DNA of 64,000 nt from Bacillus timonensis (GCF_004799755.1 NZ_SLUB01000010.1:48141-112140), one strand, 5' to 3'. Positions 26,357 through 36,237 are shown, numbered from the stretch's first letter. Numbers and translations: made by a program. The notes: generated by a model from the letters alone, not told the origin.

Positions 26357-28045
26357 TCATAGTTCTCTTTTCTGTTTCATTAATACCAGTAGTTTTTTAT
26401 CTAGTTCTTCGTATTTGGGATCATCCTTTTTTAAAAATGACAATTCACCGATTATCGCATTAATCTCGTTTTCGATTAACAGTTTTTCTTCATCCTTACT
26501 TTGTGTAGTAACTGGTCCGATCTTGTCTCTGCTCTGATACTCCCCCAGCCCCATTTCAACTCTTTTAATAACACCATTGTCAAATACGAGAAGTTTGTCA
26601 CACATTTTTTCAAGAAAATAATGATCATGGGAAACGATAAGAATCGAACCTTCAAAGGACTGCAAGATATTTTCTAGAGACTCGCGACTCGCAAGATCAA
26701 GGTGGTTGGTAGGTTCGTCTAAAATGAACAAATCTACCTCATCCAATAACAATTTCACAAGCTTCACCCTTGTTCGTTCTCCCAAGCTTAAGGACGAAAT
26801 GGGCTGATTGATTTTGTCTGCATGAAACCCAATATTTGCAAAAATAGTTCGTGCCTCACTCATTTTTTCTTTTGCAGTGATTCCAACATACTCAAGGATT
26901 GTCTTCGATTCATCCAAGTCCGTTACATCCTGAGACAAATAGCCGATTTTTAAGGAATGACTTTTCCAGAGCTCCCCCATTGACAGTGTTGATTCTCCCA
27001 TGATGACACGAAGTAAAGTCGTCTTACCACAGCCATTTTCGCCAAGAATGCCAATCCGTTCTCCAAACTTCACATAAAAGTGGCTTTCTTGAAACAATAG
27101 CCTCTCGCCAAACCTCATTCCTCCATTCTTCACTTCAACAATTCGTTTGCCCCGCTTTTTACTCTGTGTAAAATGAAATTGGAGTTCCTCTATTTCCTTT
27201 GGCTTATCAACTTTGTTTTTTTCGAGTTCTTTTTCAAGGCGCTTCCTTTTTGACTTGATCTGTTTATCCATTTTCTTTGCCTTCACTCGATAAAATTCCT
27301 TAAAACCTTCCTGCTTCGTCGATTGGCGATGCGCTTTGTCTGACCAGTTTTGCAAATTGCTTAGCTGGTTTTCAATTTTCTCTTTTTGTTTTTGTTGACT
27401 GTCATAGCGATGGAGCTGACTTTGGTATTGCCTTTCTTTTTCTTTAGAAAAATCGGTATAATTCCCTTCGTAAATAACCGAATTTCCATCATCAACCTCA
27501 ATGATTTGATTGACTGTTTGATCAAGGAAATAGCGGTCATGCGAAATAACAATGATAGCACCCGGAAAAGCTTTCATTTCCTCAATCAGCCACGCTATTC
27601 CTTTAAAATCAAGGTGGTTAGTAGGTTCATCTAACAATAAAAGATCCGGTTGAGATGCCCAAACCTTTGCTAGTGATAGCTTTGTTTTTTCGCCCCCACT
27701 TAAGTGATCACCGCGATTATGGTCCCAAGTTTGGACTTTCCTTAACCCAAGCTGGCTCGTTTGCTTCAACATATCTCTTGACACCGTTACTTCCTCAATA
27801 TCATGAAGCGCAACATCTGCGGCCTGTTTTACATAGCCAATTAAAATTGGACCAGACGGCATTTCGATATTTCCTTTATCCATCTCTATTTTTCCCGATA
27901 AGATGTTTGCCAATGTCGTCTTCCCGGCTCCATTATTCCCGACAATCCCGATTCGATCTCCCCTTTGGATGTCAAACTCAATATGATTTAAGATAACCTT
28001 ATCTCCGTAGCTTTTGTGGACGCCACTTATTTTTAAAATCGTCAT
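26357..28045 (-). CDS. ABC-F ribosome-protection protein, VmlR/ExpZ-like
   Basis: A 562-residue twin-ATPase ABC-F protein without membrane segments. The first ABC domain has GNNGAGKTT, LSGGEKTKLSLAKVWA and [12 protein letters not shown]; the second has GENGCGKTT, SLSLGERTRVKLVKLL and LFILDEPTNHLDLAS. Between them lies a long Lys/Gln-rich helical linker that in this group reaches into the ribosome and displaces bound antibiotic. A C-terminal helical extension is present. Overall it resembles B. subtilis VmlR, which protects against lincosamides and type A streptogramins. Expression is controlled by the attenuator directly in front of its ATG (28046-28228). The exact drug range is inference. 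Confidence 0.82.
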   Translation of the reverse strand: MTILKISGVHKSYGDKVILNHIEFDIQRGDRIGIVGNNGAGKTTLANILSGKIEMDKGNIEMPSGPILIGYVKQAADVALHDIEEVTVSRDMLKQTSQLGLRKVQTWDHNRGDHLSGGEKTKLSLAKVWASQPDLLLLDEPTNHLDFKGIAWLIEEMKAFPGAIIVISHDRYFLDQTVNQIIEVDDGNSVIYEGNYTDFSKEKERQYQSQLHRYDSQQKQKEKIENQLSNLQNWSDKAHRQSTKQEGFKEFYRVKAKKMDKQIKSKRKRLEKELEKNKVDKPKEIEELQFHFTQSKKRGKRIVEVKNGGMRFGERLLFQESHFYVKFGERIGILGENGCGKTTLLRVIMGESTLSMGELWKSHSLKIGYLSQDVTDLDESKTILEYVGITAKEKMSEARTIFANIGFHADKINQPISSLSLGERTRVKLVKLLLDEVDLFILDEPTNHLDLASRESLENILQSFEGSILIVSHDHYFLEKMCDKLLVFDNGVIKRVEMGLGEYQSRDKIGPVTTQSKDEEKLLIENEINAIIGELSFLKKDDPKYEELDKKLLVLMKQKREL

Positions 28046-28077
28046 AAAAAAACCTCCCTAGTAAGTACCTAGAGAGG
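28046..28077 (-). terminator. Attenuator hairpin abutting the ABC-F start codon
   Basis: On the minus strand CCTCTCTAG (28069-28077) pairs with CTAGGGAGG (28053-28061), one wobble, followed by seven U that run straight into the ATG. The 3' arm is also the ribosome-binding site. Formation would therefore both end transcription and hide the start. An alternative partner for the 5' arm lies at 28160-28169. Confidence 0.8.
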
Positions 28078-28159
28078 ACACATTTTTCCCCATCACAAAT
28101 AAACGTTCAATTGTATAAGTTTATACAAATGGACATGGAAATGGGCATAGGAATCCTAT

Positions 28160-28169
28160 TCTCTAGATA
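28160..28169 (-). promoter_or_regulatory. Anti-terminator arm for the ABC-F attenuator
   Basis: The minus-strand word TATCTAGAGA can pair over 10 bases (one G-U) with TCTCTAGGTA, the 5' arm and loop of the terminator hairpin. It contains the stop codon of the 21-codon leader ORF. Pairing would free the ribosome site and allow read-through. Confidence 0.65.
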
Positions 28170-28228
28170 CTCGATATAAGAATAATCGGTACGAAAATAA
28201 GATTAGTTGTCCATTGCCCCTTACCCAT
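28163..28228 (-). CDS. Candidate leader peptide of the ABC-F gene, 21 aa
   Basis: A short frame with sequence MGKGQWTTNLIFVPIILISS plus a final Ile. It begins about 24 bp after the promoter -10 box and its TAG stop lies inside the anti-terminator arm, the geometry expected for ribosome-controlled attenuation. The weak point is the start: AAAGG ends only one or two bases before the ATG. An alternative three-codon frame (ATG GAC AAC TAA) starts at 28214. Translation is therefore uncertain. Confidence 0.45.
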   Translation of the reverse strand: MGKGQWTTNLIFVPIILISSI

Positions 28229-28251
28229 TCCTTTCGAATTTTGTTAATTCC

Positions 28252-28280
28252 AGTATATGTTCTTTGAAAAAATCTGTCAA
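28252..28280 (-). promoter_or_regulatory. Sigma-A promoter of the ABC-F leader
   Basis: On the minus strand TTGACA (28275-28280) and TATACT (28252-28257) are separated by 17 bp, a near-consensus promoter. Transcription would start near 28245, giving a leader of about 200 nt before the ABC-F ATG. Confidence 0.75.
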
Positions 28281-28353
28281 ATTCGACTTTTCTTCCATGT
28301 CCCCGATAATTCGTTATAATAGGAGTAATCATATAAAAGAATGAGGCGTTTTT

Positions 28354-29286
28354 ATGGAAAAAGTTGAAGTTTTTATTTTATCTGGATTTTTAGGAAGTGG
28401 AAAAACCACTTTATTACAAAATATTCTGAACGAGGAAAAAAAACTAGGTCGGAAAGTAGCAGTTGTAATGAATGAGTTAGGCCAGGTTTCAATCGATTCA
28501 AATGCCGTTTCAGAAAATACACCTCTTAAGGAATTATTAAATGGCTGTGTTTGCTGTACGATTCAAGGCCAGCTTGAAGTTCATCTCCAAGGACTTTTAC
28601 AGGACTATGATCTTGATGCGATTTATATTGAAACAACAGGGGTTGCCCATCCAATTGAAGTACTGGATGCCTGTATGTCCCCCCTATTTGCCGATCAATT
28701 AATTGTCCAATCGATAGTGACTCTAATTGATGTGAACCGTTGGAAGGAAAGGCATTCATTAAGTGCTCAGTTGCAAATGCTCTTACGTGAACAAGTTTCC
28801 CACGCCGATGTATTGTTACTAAATAAAGTCGACCAGTTGTCAGAGATGGAACAAGGACAAATGCTTTTTGAAATTCAATCCATTAACAGTGATGCAAGAT
28901 GCTTGTTGACGAAGTACGCTTCCGTGAAGCTTGATGATCTTCGTACAGTGAAAAAGACCGAACGAAAACCACATGAACGTGCCCATGTCCATCTTGATTT
29001 GAAACTAAAAACATATGTTCATACATTTTCAAATTCACTTGATCTTGATTTGTTCGAGGATTGGCTAAGAAAAATGCCTGATACCATTTACCGAATTAAG
29101 GGTTATTTAAAGTTTACCCATTCGAATCATACTTATTTGTTCCAATACTCCTATGGGACACCCATTTATTTAAAAGAACTAATGAACTACAAGCCAACGT
29201 TAGTATTTATTGGTGAAAAATTGGATCCCCAATGGATGAAAGCGGAAATGGAGAAGCTTGAGGAAGAAAGTATGAAGGCAGAATAA
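28354..29286 (+). CDS. CobW/COG0523-family GTP-binding metallochaperone
   Basis: A 310-residue G3E GTPase. The P-loop is GFLGSGKTTLLQNIL at the N-terminus, followed by VVMNELGQVSID, the metal-binding motif GCVCCT, the ETTG switch (YIETTGVAHP) and the guanine-specificity motif LLNKVD. The CobW C-terminal domain follows (YRIKGYLKF). COG0523 proteins deliver zinc, cobalt or other metals to target enzymes. No clear Zur box was found upstream, so zinc control is unproven. A TATAAT box lies at 28315-28320, between the divergent ABC-F promoter and this gene. Confidence 0.88.
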   Translation: MEKVEVFILSGFLGSGKTTLLQNILNEEKKLGRKVAVVMNELGQVSIDSNAVSENTPLKELLNGCVCCTIQGQLEVHLQGLLQDYDLDAIYIETTGVAHPIEVLDACMSPLFADQLIVQSIVTLIDVNRWKERHSLSAQLQMLLREQVSHADVLLLNKVDQLSEMEQGQMLFEIQSINSDARCLLTKYASVKLDDLRTVKKTERKPHERAHVHLDLKLKTYVHTFSNSLDLDLFEDWLRKMPDTIYRIKGYLKFTHSNHTYLFQYSYGTPIYLKELMNYKPTLVFIGEKLDPQWMKAEMEKLEEESMKAE

Positions 29287-29318
29287 TCACTTTTAGCGGA
29301 AGTGGTCGTAATTCCCAA

Positions 29319-29347
29319 GCATCATTTTCACATTACGTGACACCTTA
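29319..29347 (+). promoter_or_regulatory. Possible sigma-G promoter of the SASP gene
   Basis: GCATC at 29319-29323 and CACCTTA at 29341-29347 are 17 bp apart and resemble the forespore sigma-G elements GNATR and CATNNTA, each with one mismatch. The position upstream of a SASP gene fits, but the match is modest. A TGAGTAA/TTACTCA hairpin lies between it and the gene. Confidence 0.35.
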
Positions 29348-29400
29348 AAAATGAGTAATCGTTTGGTTACTCAAAAAAACGTAGTCGGGAGTGATGTATC

Positions 29401-29595
29401 ATGGCAAGAAACAAACTATTGGTTCCAGGTGCTGAAAATGCTCTAGATCAAATGAAAGAAGAAATCGCCAATGAGTTTGGAGTTCAGCTTGGTGCAGATA
29501 CGACCGCACGTGCTAACGGCTCTGTTGGGGGCGAAATGACGAAACGCCTCGTAGCCATGGCACAGCAACAGCTTAAAAATGGTTCACAACAATAA
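29401..29595 (+). CDS. Alpha/beta-type small acid-soluble spore protein
   Basis: A 64-residue SASP. These proteins coat spore DNA, switch it to an A-like form and protect it from UV and chemicals. The GPR protease cleavage region ([15 protein letters not shown]) and the second conserved box ([20 protein letters not shown]) are both present. Length is typical. The ATG follows GGGAGTGATG. Strong evidence that the host forms endospores. Confidence 0.95.
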   Translation: MARNKLLVPGAENALDQMKEEIANEFGVQLGADTTARANGSVGGEMTKRLVAMAQQQLKNGSQQ

Positions 29596-29604
29596 CTTTT
29601 TTTT

Positions 29605-29634
29605 AGGGGCCCTTCTTTGAGGGCCTCTATTTGT
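29605..29634 (+). terminator. Terminator after the SASP gene
   Basis: AGGGGCCC pairs with GGGCCTCT (one wobble), followed by a T-rich tail, 10 bp after the stop codon. Confidence 0.7.
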
Positions 29635-29644
29635 TAACGAAACT

Positions 29645-29683
29645 AAAAAAACCGCCACTTTCCTTAGAAGTGAACGGTTTTTT
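29645..29683 (-). terminator. Terminator overlapping the end of the 51-aa gene
   Basis: AAAAAACCG and CGGTTTTTT arms with an inner CACTT/AAGTG stem; U runs occur in both directions. The loop contains the stop codon of the small minus-strand gene at 29664-29819. Confidence 0.75.
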
Positions 29684-29819
29684 CAACATATATGTTCTTA
29701 GGCGTCATCATCACAGTTGGATTCTCTTTTGCCTCAATTGTTCTTACTCCAAATAAAATCATGCCCACAACCAAAAGTGCAAACAACAACACAATGATAC
29801 AATTTTTTACTAATGCCAT
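29664..29819 (-). CDS. Small single-pass membrane protein, 51 aa
   Basis: A short gene starting MALVKNCIIVLLFALLVVGM. Residues 7-26 form one membrane helix and the rest is a short polar tail ending in YVEKTVHF. The ATG at 29819 is preceded by GGGTGGG, a plausible ribosome site, and the frame ends inside a strong terminator, which supports a real transcript. I do not recognise the family. Many Bacillus spore or envelope peptides look like this, but no role can be assigned. Confidence 0.5.
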   Translation of the reverse strand: MALVKNCIIVLLFALLVVGMILFGVRTIEAKENPTVMMTPKNIYVEKTVHF

Positions 29820-29993
29820 CTTTCCCACCCTATCCATTTTTAAAGCCTATCTTTTTTCGCTTCTTTCCAACAAAACCATTCTATTCACGACTTTCGTTTT
29901 TATTCCCCAATATTAAAAAATGATTAAAATATCCTCTTCTTTCACACCTTCCCCTCAGGTGGGACATATAGTGTAGTAAAGGAGGGAAATCAC

Positions 29994-30179
29994 TTGGATA
30001 AATTTGTATTCTTATTTGTTGCGTGTATTTTAGCAGGTTTTGCTCTTATTAAAGTAACTGCCTATGATACCGTTTTAGGAAGTTTACATTCAGTATTTAT
30101 TTTAGTAGGTGTCCTTACAATCATTGTCTTTTCATTTGTCCTTATATTTAAGGGTATTTTAGCTTTATTGGGGAAATGA
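29994..30179 (+). CDS. Small two-helix membrane protein, 61 aa
   Basis: A 61-residue, very hydrophobic protein with two membrane helices (about 4-22 and 33-57). It starts at a TTG that follows AAAGGAGGG at good spacing, so translation is likely. There is no recognisable family motif. It stands alone between sporulation-related small genes. Function unknown. Confidence 0.6.
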   Translation: MDKFVFLFVACILAGFALIKVTAYDTVLGSLHSVFILVGVLTIIVFSFVLIFKGILALLGK

Positions 30180-30244
30180 TGAGCCTTTTTATGGCTTATC
30201 TCATTAATTTTAGGGGTTTGTACCTTTCATAATAGTAAAGTAGC

Positions 30245-30253
30245 CATATGCTA
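30245..30253 (+). promoter_or_regulatory. Possible sigma-K -10 element of the gerP-like gene
   Basis: CATATGCTA matches the late mother-cell sigma-K -10 consensus CATANNNTA exactly, 36 bp before the start of the GerPA/GerPF-like gene. A well-spaced -35 AC motif is not obvious (TACC is 20 bp upstream). Confidence 0.35.
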
Positions 30254-30288
30254 GTACTACCAAAGGTATGGAAGGTGGTACATGGTAT

Positions 30289-30507
30289 ATGGCTTCGATC
30301 TTTTTAGGACCGATCGAGATTAATCGGAATGAGGGAACCATTATTGCCGGAAACTCATTTAATGTTTCTCCCACATCAACAGGAAAAACATATGCAGGTG
30401 CCGGCTCATTAAATACAGGTGTTAATATTACAATCAATAGTGGTAGAAGTACATCCAATACGTATGATTCTGATGGCAGAGATTCATCCATTTCTGAATT
30501 AGAATAA
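30289..30507 (+). CDS. GerPA/GerPF-type spore germination protein
   Basis: A 72-residue protein of the GerPA/GerPF family, which helps germinants cross the spore coat. It starts MASIFLGPIEINRNEGTIIA and contains FNVSPTSTGKTYAGAGSLNT, matching the family pattern of a GPI-x-I start, an NVSP-SxxKT box and a GxG-x-NTG turn. The ATG at 30289 gives the family-like N-terminus; an upstream in-frame ATG at 30268 has its ribosome site too close. It is a single copy here rather than part of a six-gene gerP operon. A strong terminator follows. Confidence 0.85.
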   Translation: MASIFLGPIEINRNEGTIIAGNSFNVSPTSTGKTYAGAGSLNTGVNITINSGRSTSNTYDSDGRDSSISELE

Positions 30508-30511
30508 AATA

Positions 30512-30541
30512 CCGTCTCCCCTTAGGAAGACGGCTTTTTTT
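30512..30541 (+). terminator. Terminator after the gerP-like gene
   Basis: CCGTCT pairs with AGACGG, loop of 10, followed by C and seven T; it lies just before the convergent ykpA stop. Confidence 0.8.
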
Positions 30542-30546
30542 ACATA

Positions 30547-32190
<1,644 letters not shown>

Positions 32191-32343
32191 TCACTGCTTC
32201 TGATTATACCATTTTACTAGACACAACTCTAGTTCTAGCAGTTTAAGGGCTTAGGATAACATAAAAATGACCCTTTTCACAGATTTCCTGCAAAAAGAGT
32301 CGATTAGAATACATCACGTTTTTCTTTTTTTCCTTGTTTAAAA

Positions 32344-32688
32344 TCAAATGGCATCATTCTTCTTATTGCTCTCCTGTTCTTGATTTGTTTCCACTGGCAA
32401 TTCTGTTTGTCTCTCAACACGTCTCACAAATTCAACTCTTTGCATGATTCTTTCTCCCCCGTAACCTGCCAAAATAGAGAGGAACACTACTCGAAAAATC
32501 GATTCTGTGTCACTCGATGCTACGACTAAAACTGCCGCAACGGTTCCGATAATCATTTCTTCTAAGAAGCCGAGGTAGATGAAGCGTTTTGTAACACGAG
32601 GTTTTTCGATTTTCCCCTGTTTTTTAGCATGTCCCAACAACCCCATAGAGCCACCAATAAAGATTGCTAGCAAGAGATGTAACAACAT
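32344..32688 (-). CDS. DUF4257-family membrane protein
   Basis: A 114-residue membrane protein with three hydrophobic segments (residues 2-18, about 37-58 and 66-76) and a polar, charged tail of about 35 residues. The core FIYLGFLEEMIIGTVAAVLV and LAGYGGERIM resemble DUF4257 proteins of Bacillus. The function is unknown. The ATG at 32688 follows AGGGGGTG. Monocistronic. Confidence 0.65.
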   Translation of the reverse strand: MLLHLLLAIFIGGSMGLLGHAKKQGKIEKPRVTKRFIYLGFLEEMIIGTVAAVLVVASSDTESIFRVVFLSILAGYGGERIMQRVEFVRRVERQTELPVETNQEQESNKKNDAI

Positions 32689-32883
32689 GTCATCACCCCC
32701 TAAAGTCCAGATTTAGTAATGCTTGACCTTAGGCAAATATGGAAGCTTCCTTATTCACATTATATGCCAAATGTTGATAAGAAAGCTTGGGTATATTTTC
32801 CGAAAATTTAAAATATATTTATACGACCAATGCACTAATTCCTCTTGTAAAATTACTTCGGACTCCGAAAGGACTGCATATTC

Positions 32884-33843
32884 CTACCTAGCTACATCCC
32901 CCATCGTCATTATTTGAATAAATTCAGTGATGAATTTTTTATAATCAAAGCGCAAGGCAATTCGGTCTAATGTTTCAGGTGGTTCCTTATCTGGATTGGC
33001 CCGAAAATCCGCGACACTCACTCCCTTTAAAACCCCAAACATTTCTACCCTTACCCGACGATGGGCATATTGTACAATTGATGGATTCACAATTGCACTT
33101 AAAGCAACAACATCATGTAACGGCGTCCCTTTAATTCCCGGTACGCTTTTCTTATAAAATTCATAATAATAATCGAAAATGGGGCGGATTAAATCTCGAT
33201 ATGGATTACGAGTTCCAAGGCGGACAATCGTATCTACAATATCGGAAGTCATGAGGGCTTGTATTGTAATATTGAGCGGATGAATCGCAAGGTTTTGTGC
33301 ACGTTCACAAACAAGGTTTGAGGCAATTGGATCTCCATAAAAATTCGCCTCAGCTTCGGCAGTTACATTTCCGGGAACAAAAAAAGCCCCTCCCATTATA
33401 TAAATGCCTTTTACTTTATTCATCACCTCACCGCCTAGGAGAAAAGCAATTGCAAGCGAAGTTGAACGTCCCACATCGACGATATAGAGTTCGTTTTCAT
33501 ATTTTTGTATAATTTTAAAGATCTCATCGAAATTTAATAACTCACCCGTTTGTAATGTATCCGGTGGACGTATGGGACCAAGCCCTTTTTCCCCGTGAAT
33601 TTCAGGATAATAAGGAGTGAATTCTCCGGATAATGGCCCCTTCGCCCCTGCAATGATTGGGATATCTCTTTGACCTGCAAGGGATAACAAATACGCCACA
33701 TTCTGAACAGCCTGTTCTTGCTCAACATTTCCATAGCCGGGGACAATGCCGACAATCTCAATATTTGGATGGAGCAATCCGTACATAATTGCAAGTGAAT
33801 CATCAATTCCTGGATCCCCGAAAAATAACACCTTAGCTGCCAT
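32884..33843 (-). CDS. Nucleoside hydrolase (IunH family)
   Basis: A 319-residue enzyme that would split the N-glycosidic bond of ribonucleosides. The N-terminal calcium motif reads FFGDPGIDDSLAIMYG: the three ligand/catalytic Asp residues of DPGxDD are kept, but the usual first Asp (DxDPG) is Phe. The middle YIMGGAFFVPGNVT and AEANFYGDP and the C-terminal HD pair (GTPLHDVVAL) are typical. The ATG at 33843 follows GGGAG at 9 nt; the frame is open to 33861. It stands alone, so it probably serves nucleoside salvage. Confidence 0.88.
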   Translation of the reverse strand: MAAKVLFFGDPGIDDSLAIMYGLLHPNIEIVGIVPGYGNVEQEQAVQNVAYLLSLAGQRDIPIIAGAKGPLSGEFTPYYPEIHGEKGLGPIRPPDTLQTGELLNFDEIFKIIQKYENELYIVDVGRSTSLAIAFLLGGEVMNKVKGIYIMGGAFFVPGNVTAEAEANFYGDPIASNLVCERAQNLAIHPLNITIQALMTSDIVDTIVRLGTRNPYRDLIRPIFDYYYEFYKKSVPGIKGTPLHDVVALSAIVNPSIVQYAHRRVRVEMFGVLKGVSVADFRANPDKEPPETLDRIALRFDYKKFITEFIQIMTMGDVAR

Positions 33844-33897
33844 CGAGTTTGCTCCCTTCAAAATTTTATATACTATTCACTATATGAAGGGCATACG

Positions 33898-33934
33898 AAA
33901 AAAAACACCTATTTCTTTGTTGTCGAAATAGGTG
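33898..33934 (-). terminator. Terminator after the ykvT-like gene
   Basis: A perfect 10-bp stem (CACCTATTTC pairing with GAAATAGGTG) followed by a long U run on the minus strand. Confidence 0.88.
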
Positions 33935-33947
33935 CTTTACCATTTTA

Positions 33948-34538
33948 TTATTTTGCAAATTGGTGATTACCAATAATGGTTGTGACTTCTCTTGACATCA
34001 TGAATGGATGAGAAGACTTGTCTGGATTGAAGAAAAATAAAGATCCTTTCCCTTGTCCGCGGAACGTAAGAGCTTCATCTACAGCACGTTTTGATTCTTC
34101 ATCAGCTGGTTGATTGATTGAACCATCTGCTACTGGGCTAAATGCATATGAACCACCTGAAGCTTTTTCATAAATCACTTCTTTAATCGAATTTGGGAAT
34201 TCTGATGAATCCACTCGGTTTAACACAACAGTTGCCACGGCAACCTTACCTGCATAGGGTTCACCCTTTGCTTCCGCATGTACAAGTCGTGCAAGCAATT
34301 CTTTCTCTTCATTCGTTAATGATGCTGGAATTTCAATCTCTTCGCCTGGATAAATCATATCACTTGTTCGGTTGTTCATTTTCTTTAGCTCTAATACAGA
34401 CACACCATACTTCATGCCAAGGTTCCAAAATGTATCACCTGATTTAACAGTATGAGTTGCGGCCGATGCACTCACACTTGTTGCTAATAACGAAAATGTT
34501 AGGGCTGCTGCAAATCCAATCTTTTTAAGGTTTTTCAT
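33948..34538 (-). CDS. ykvT: LysM plus SleB/CwlJ-type cell-wall hydrolase (YkvT-like)
   Basis: A 196-residue exported protein. A signal peptide (1-27, ending SASAA) precedes one LysM domain (HTVKSGDTFWNLGMKYGVSV to GEEIEIP) and a Hydrolase_2 domain (LARLVHAEAKGEPYAGKVAV, VVLNRVDSSEFP, YAFSPVADGSI, GSLFFFNP). The second domain is shared with the spore cortex-lytic enzymes SleB and CwlJ, but this LysM architecture matches B. subtilis YkvT. It probably cleaves peptidoglycan; whether in vegetative wall or spore cortex is not visible here. Confidence 0.88.
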   Translation of the reverse strand: MKNLKKIGFAAALTFSLLATSVSASAATHTVKSGDTFWNLGMKYGVSVLELKKMNNRTSDMIYPGEEIEIPASLTNEEKELLARLVHAEAKGEPYAGKVAVATVVLNRVDSSEFPNSIKEVIYEKASGGSYAFSPVADGSINQPADEESKRAVDEALTFRGQGKGSLFFFNPDKSSHPFMMSREVTTIIGNHQFAK

Positions 34539-34760
34539 ATTGTATTCCTCCTAGTAGTCGTCGTTTTTGTCTCTACTAGAAGGGTAACAGCTGTAATATT
34601 TCGATTCATTGTCCAAAAACTGGTAGAATGCGAGAGCCTTTGAATCACATCGTCTGAAAAAATACATGGAAAAATAATCCTTAGATAAAATTCCACCTAA
34701 ATATTGGACGTGCCGGAAAAATACGGAGTGAATGTTACAAACATCTCTCTGATTTAACAG

Positions 34761-36134
34761 CTATTTCATAATCATTTTTATCCACTTTAACCCATGCTTT
34801 GTGTTTGGATAACGGAACGGTAAATCAAATCGTGTTGTTTGTTTCATGATCCCTTTTTCATGAGAAAATACATTAAAGCTCCCCTTGCCATGATAAGCCC
34901 CAATTCCACTTTCACCAACACCGCCAAATGGCAGATGTGGTGAAGTAAAATGATAAACCGTGTCATTCACACAGCCACCACCAAAGGAAATTGACTCAAG
35001 GACCTTGTTTTGAACTCGTTCAACCTCTGAAAAAATATACAAGGCAAGTGGTTTTGGGTGCTGATTCATTTCATCGATGATTTTTAAAATGTCCTCATAC
35101 TCCATCACAGGTAAAATCGGCCCAAAAATTTCATCTTCCATGATCGGGTCCTCCCAGGTAATGTTAGTCAGGACCGTTGGAGCAATCAGGAGCTTCTCCG
35201 CATCTGATTCTCCTCCATGATAAATGGTTCCACTATTGTATATAAAGGTTTTTAGGCGCTGAAAATGCCGGTCACTAACGATTTTAGTAAACTGGCTCTC
35301 CTCCCCTAGAGCATTCCCATACAAATCCTGGATGGCCTCTTTTAATAGCTTCAAAAATTCATCCTTCACCTCATGATGGACATACAAATAATCTGGTGCC
35401 ACACAGGTTTGCCCCGCATTTGTAAACTTTCCCCATGCAATCCGCTTGGCCGCATACTGAAGATTCGCATCCTTGTGAACGATACATGGACTTTTTCCGC
35501 CAAGTTCAAGGGTTACGGGTGTTAAGTGTTTGGATGCTGCCTCCATAATCACCTTTCCAACAGCAACACTTCCTGTAAAAAAGATATAATCCGTTTTTTC
35601 ATTCAAAAGGGCTGAGCTTGTTTCAACTCCACCTTCTACAATTGCGATGTAATCCTCTTGGAAATTTTCACGAATCAGCTTTGTTAGAAATTCCGACGTC
35701 GTTGGTGTTAACTCTGAGGGCTTTAAAATCGCACAGTTCCCAGCAGCGATTGCTCCGATTAAGGGAGCGAATGCCAATTGGAACGGATAATTCCAAGGTG
35801 AAATGATCAGGACGACCCCATATGGTTCAGGATAAATATAATTTTTACTCCCAAAGCCAGTTAAGCTTGTTTTTACTTTTCTTGGCTTTGCCCAGTTTTC
35901 AATATGTTTTAACGTATACCGCAGTTCCTCCAAGACAAATCCAATCTCCGTCGTGTAGGACTCAAATTCCGATTTATTTAAATCTGTATGTAAGGCAGCC
36001 ATGATTTCTTTTTCATGTGACTTAATTAGATTTCGAAGCATTTTAAGAGTATCCATCCGAAAAGCAACTTCCTTTGTTCTACCTGTCGAAAAGAATTCAC
36101 GCTGCTTTTTAATAAGCGCCTCATAGCTTTCCAC
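34761..36134 (-). CDS. NAD(P)-dependent aldehyde dehydrogenase, YwdH-like
   Basis: A 457-residue class-3-type aldehyde dehydrogenase. Marks: PYGVVLIISPWNYPFQLA, FTGSVAVGKVIMEAA (cofactor fold), TLELGGKSP with the general-base Glu, and the catalytic Cys in NAGQTCVAPDYLYV. A hydrophobic C-terminal tail (KWIKMIMK) suggests membrane contact as in fatty-aldehyde dehydrogenases. The GTG at 36134 is preceded by GGGGG at 8 nt; an in-frame ATG at 36149 has no ribosome site. Substrate probably medium- or long-chain aldehydes (inference). Monocistronic. Confidence 0.88.
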   Translation of the reverse strand: MESYEALIKKQREFFSTGRTKEVAFRMDTLKMLRNLIKSHEKEIMAALHTDLNKSEFESYTTEIGFVLEELRYTLKHIENWAKPRKVKTSLTGFGSKNYIYPEPYGVVLIISPWNYPFQLAFAPLIGAIAAGNCAILKPSELTPTTSEFLTKLIRENFQEDYIAIVEGGVETSSALLNEKTDYIFFTGSVAVGKVIMEAASKHLTPVTLELGGKSPCIVHKDANLQYAAKRIAWGKFTNAGQTCVAPDYLYVHHEVKDEFLKLLKEAIQDLYGNALGEESQFTKIVSDRHFQRLKTFIYNSGTIYHGGESDAEKLLIAPTVLTNITWEDPIMEDEIFGPILPVMEYEDILKIIDEMNQHPKPLALYIFSEVERVQNKVLESISFGGGCVNDTVYHFTSPHLPFGGVGESGIGAYHGKGSFNVFSHEKGIMKQTTRFDLPFRYPNTKHGLKWIKMIMK

Positions 36135-36237
36135 TACTGTTTCCCCCATTCATCGAGACTCTACATTATAAATAGTACATGACTATGCGATTCTCCTCTA
36201 TTTTTTTACAAAAAACAAAGATAATACGACTATCATA

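Noticed and set aside
28221..28298. 25-codon minus-strand frame upstream of the ABC-F leader (starts MEEKSNLTDF)
   Set aside because: It contains the -35 and -10 boxes of the leader promoter, so most of it lies upstream of the transcription start; ribosome site too close to the ATG.
30210..30491. 93-codon minus-strand frame opposite the GerPA/GerPF-like gene
   Set aside because: Shadow frame; the plus strand matches a known spore germination family and has its own terminator.
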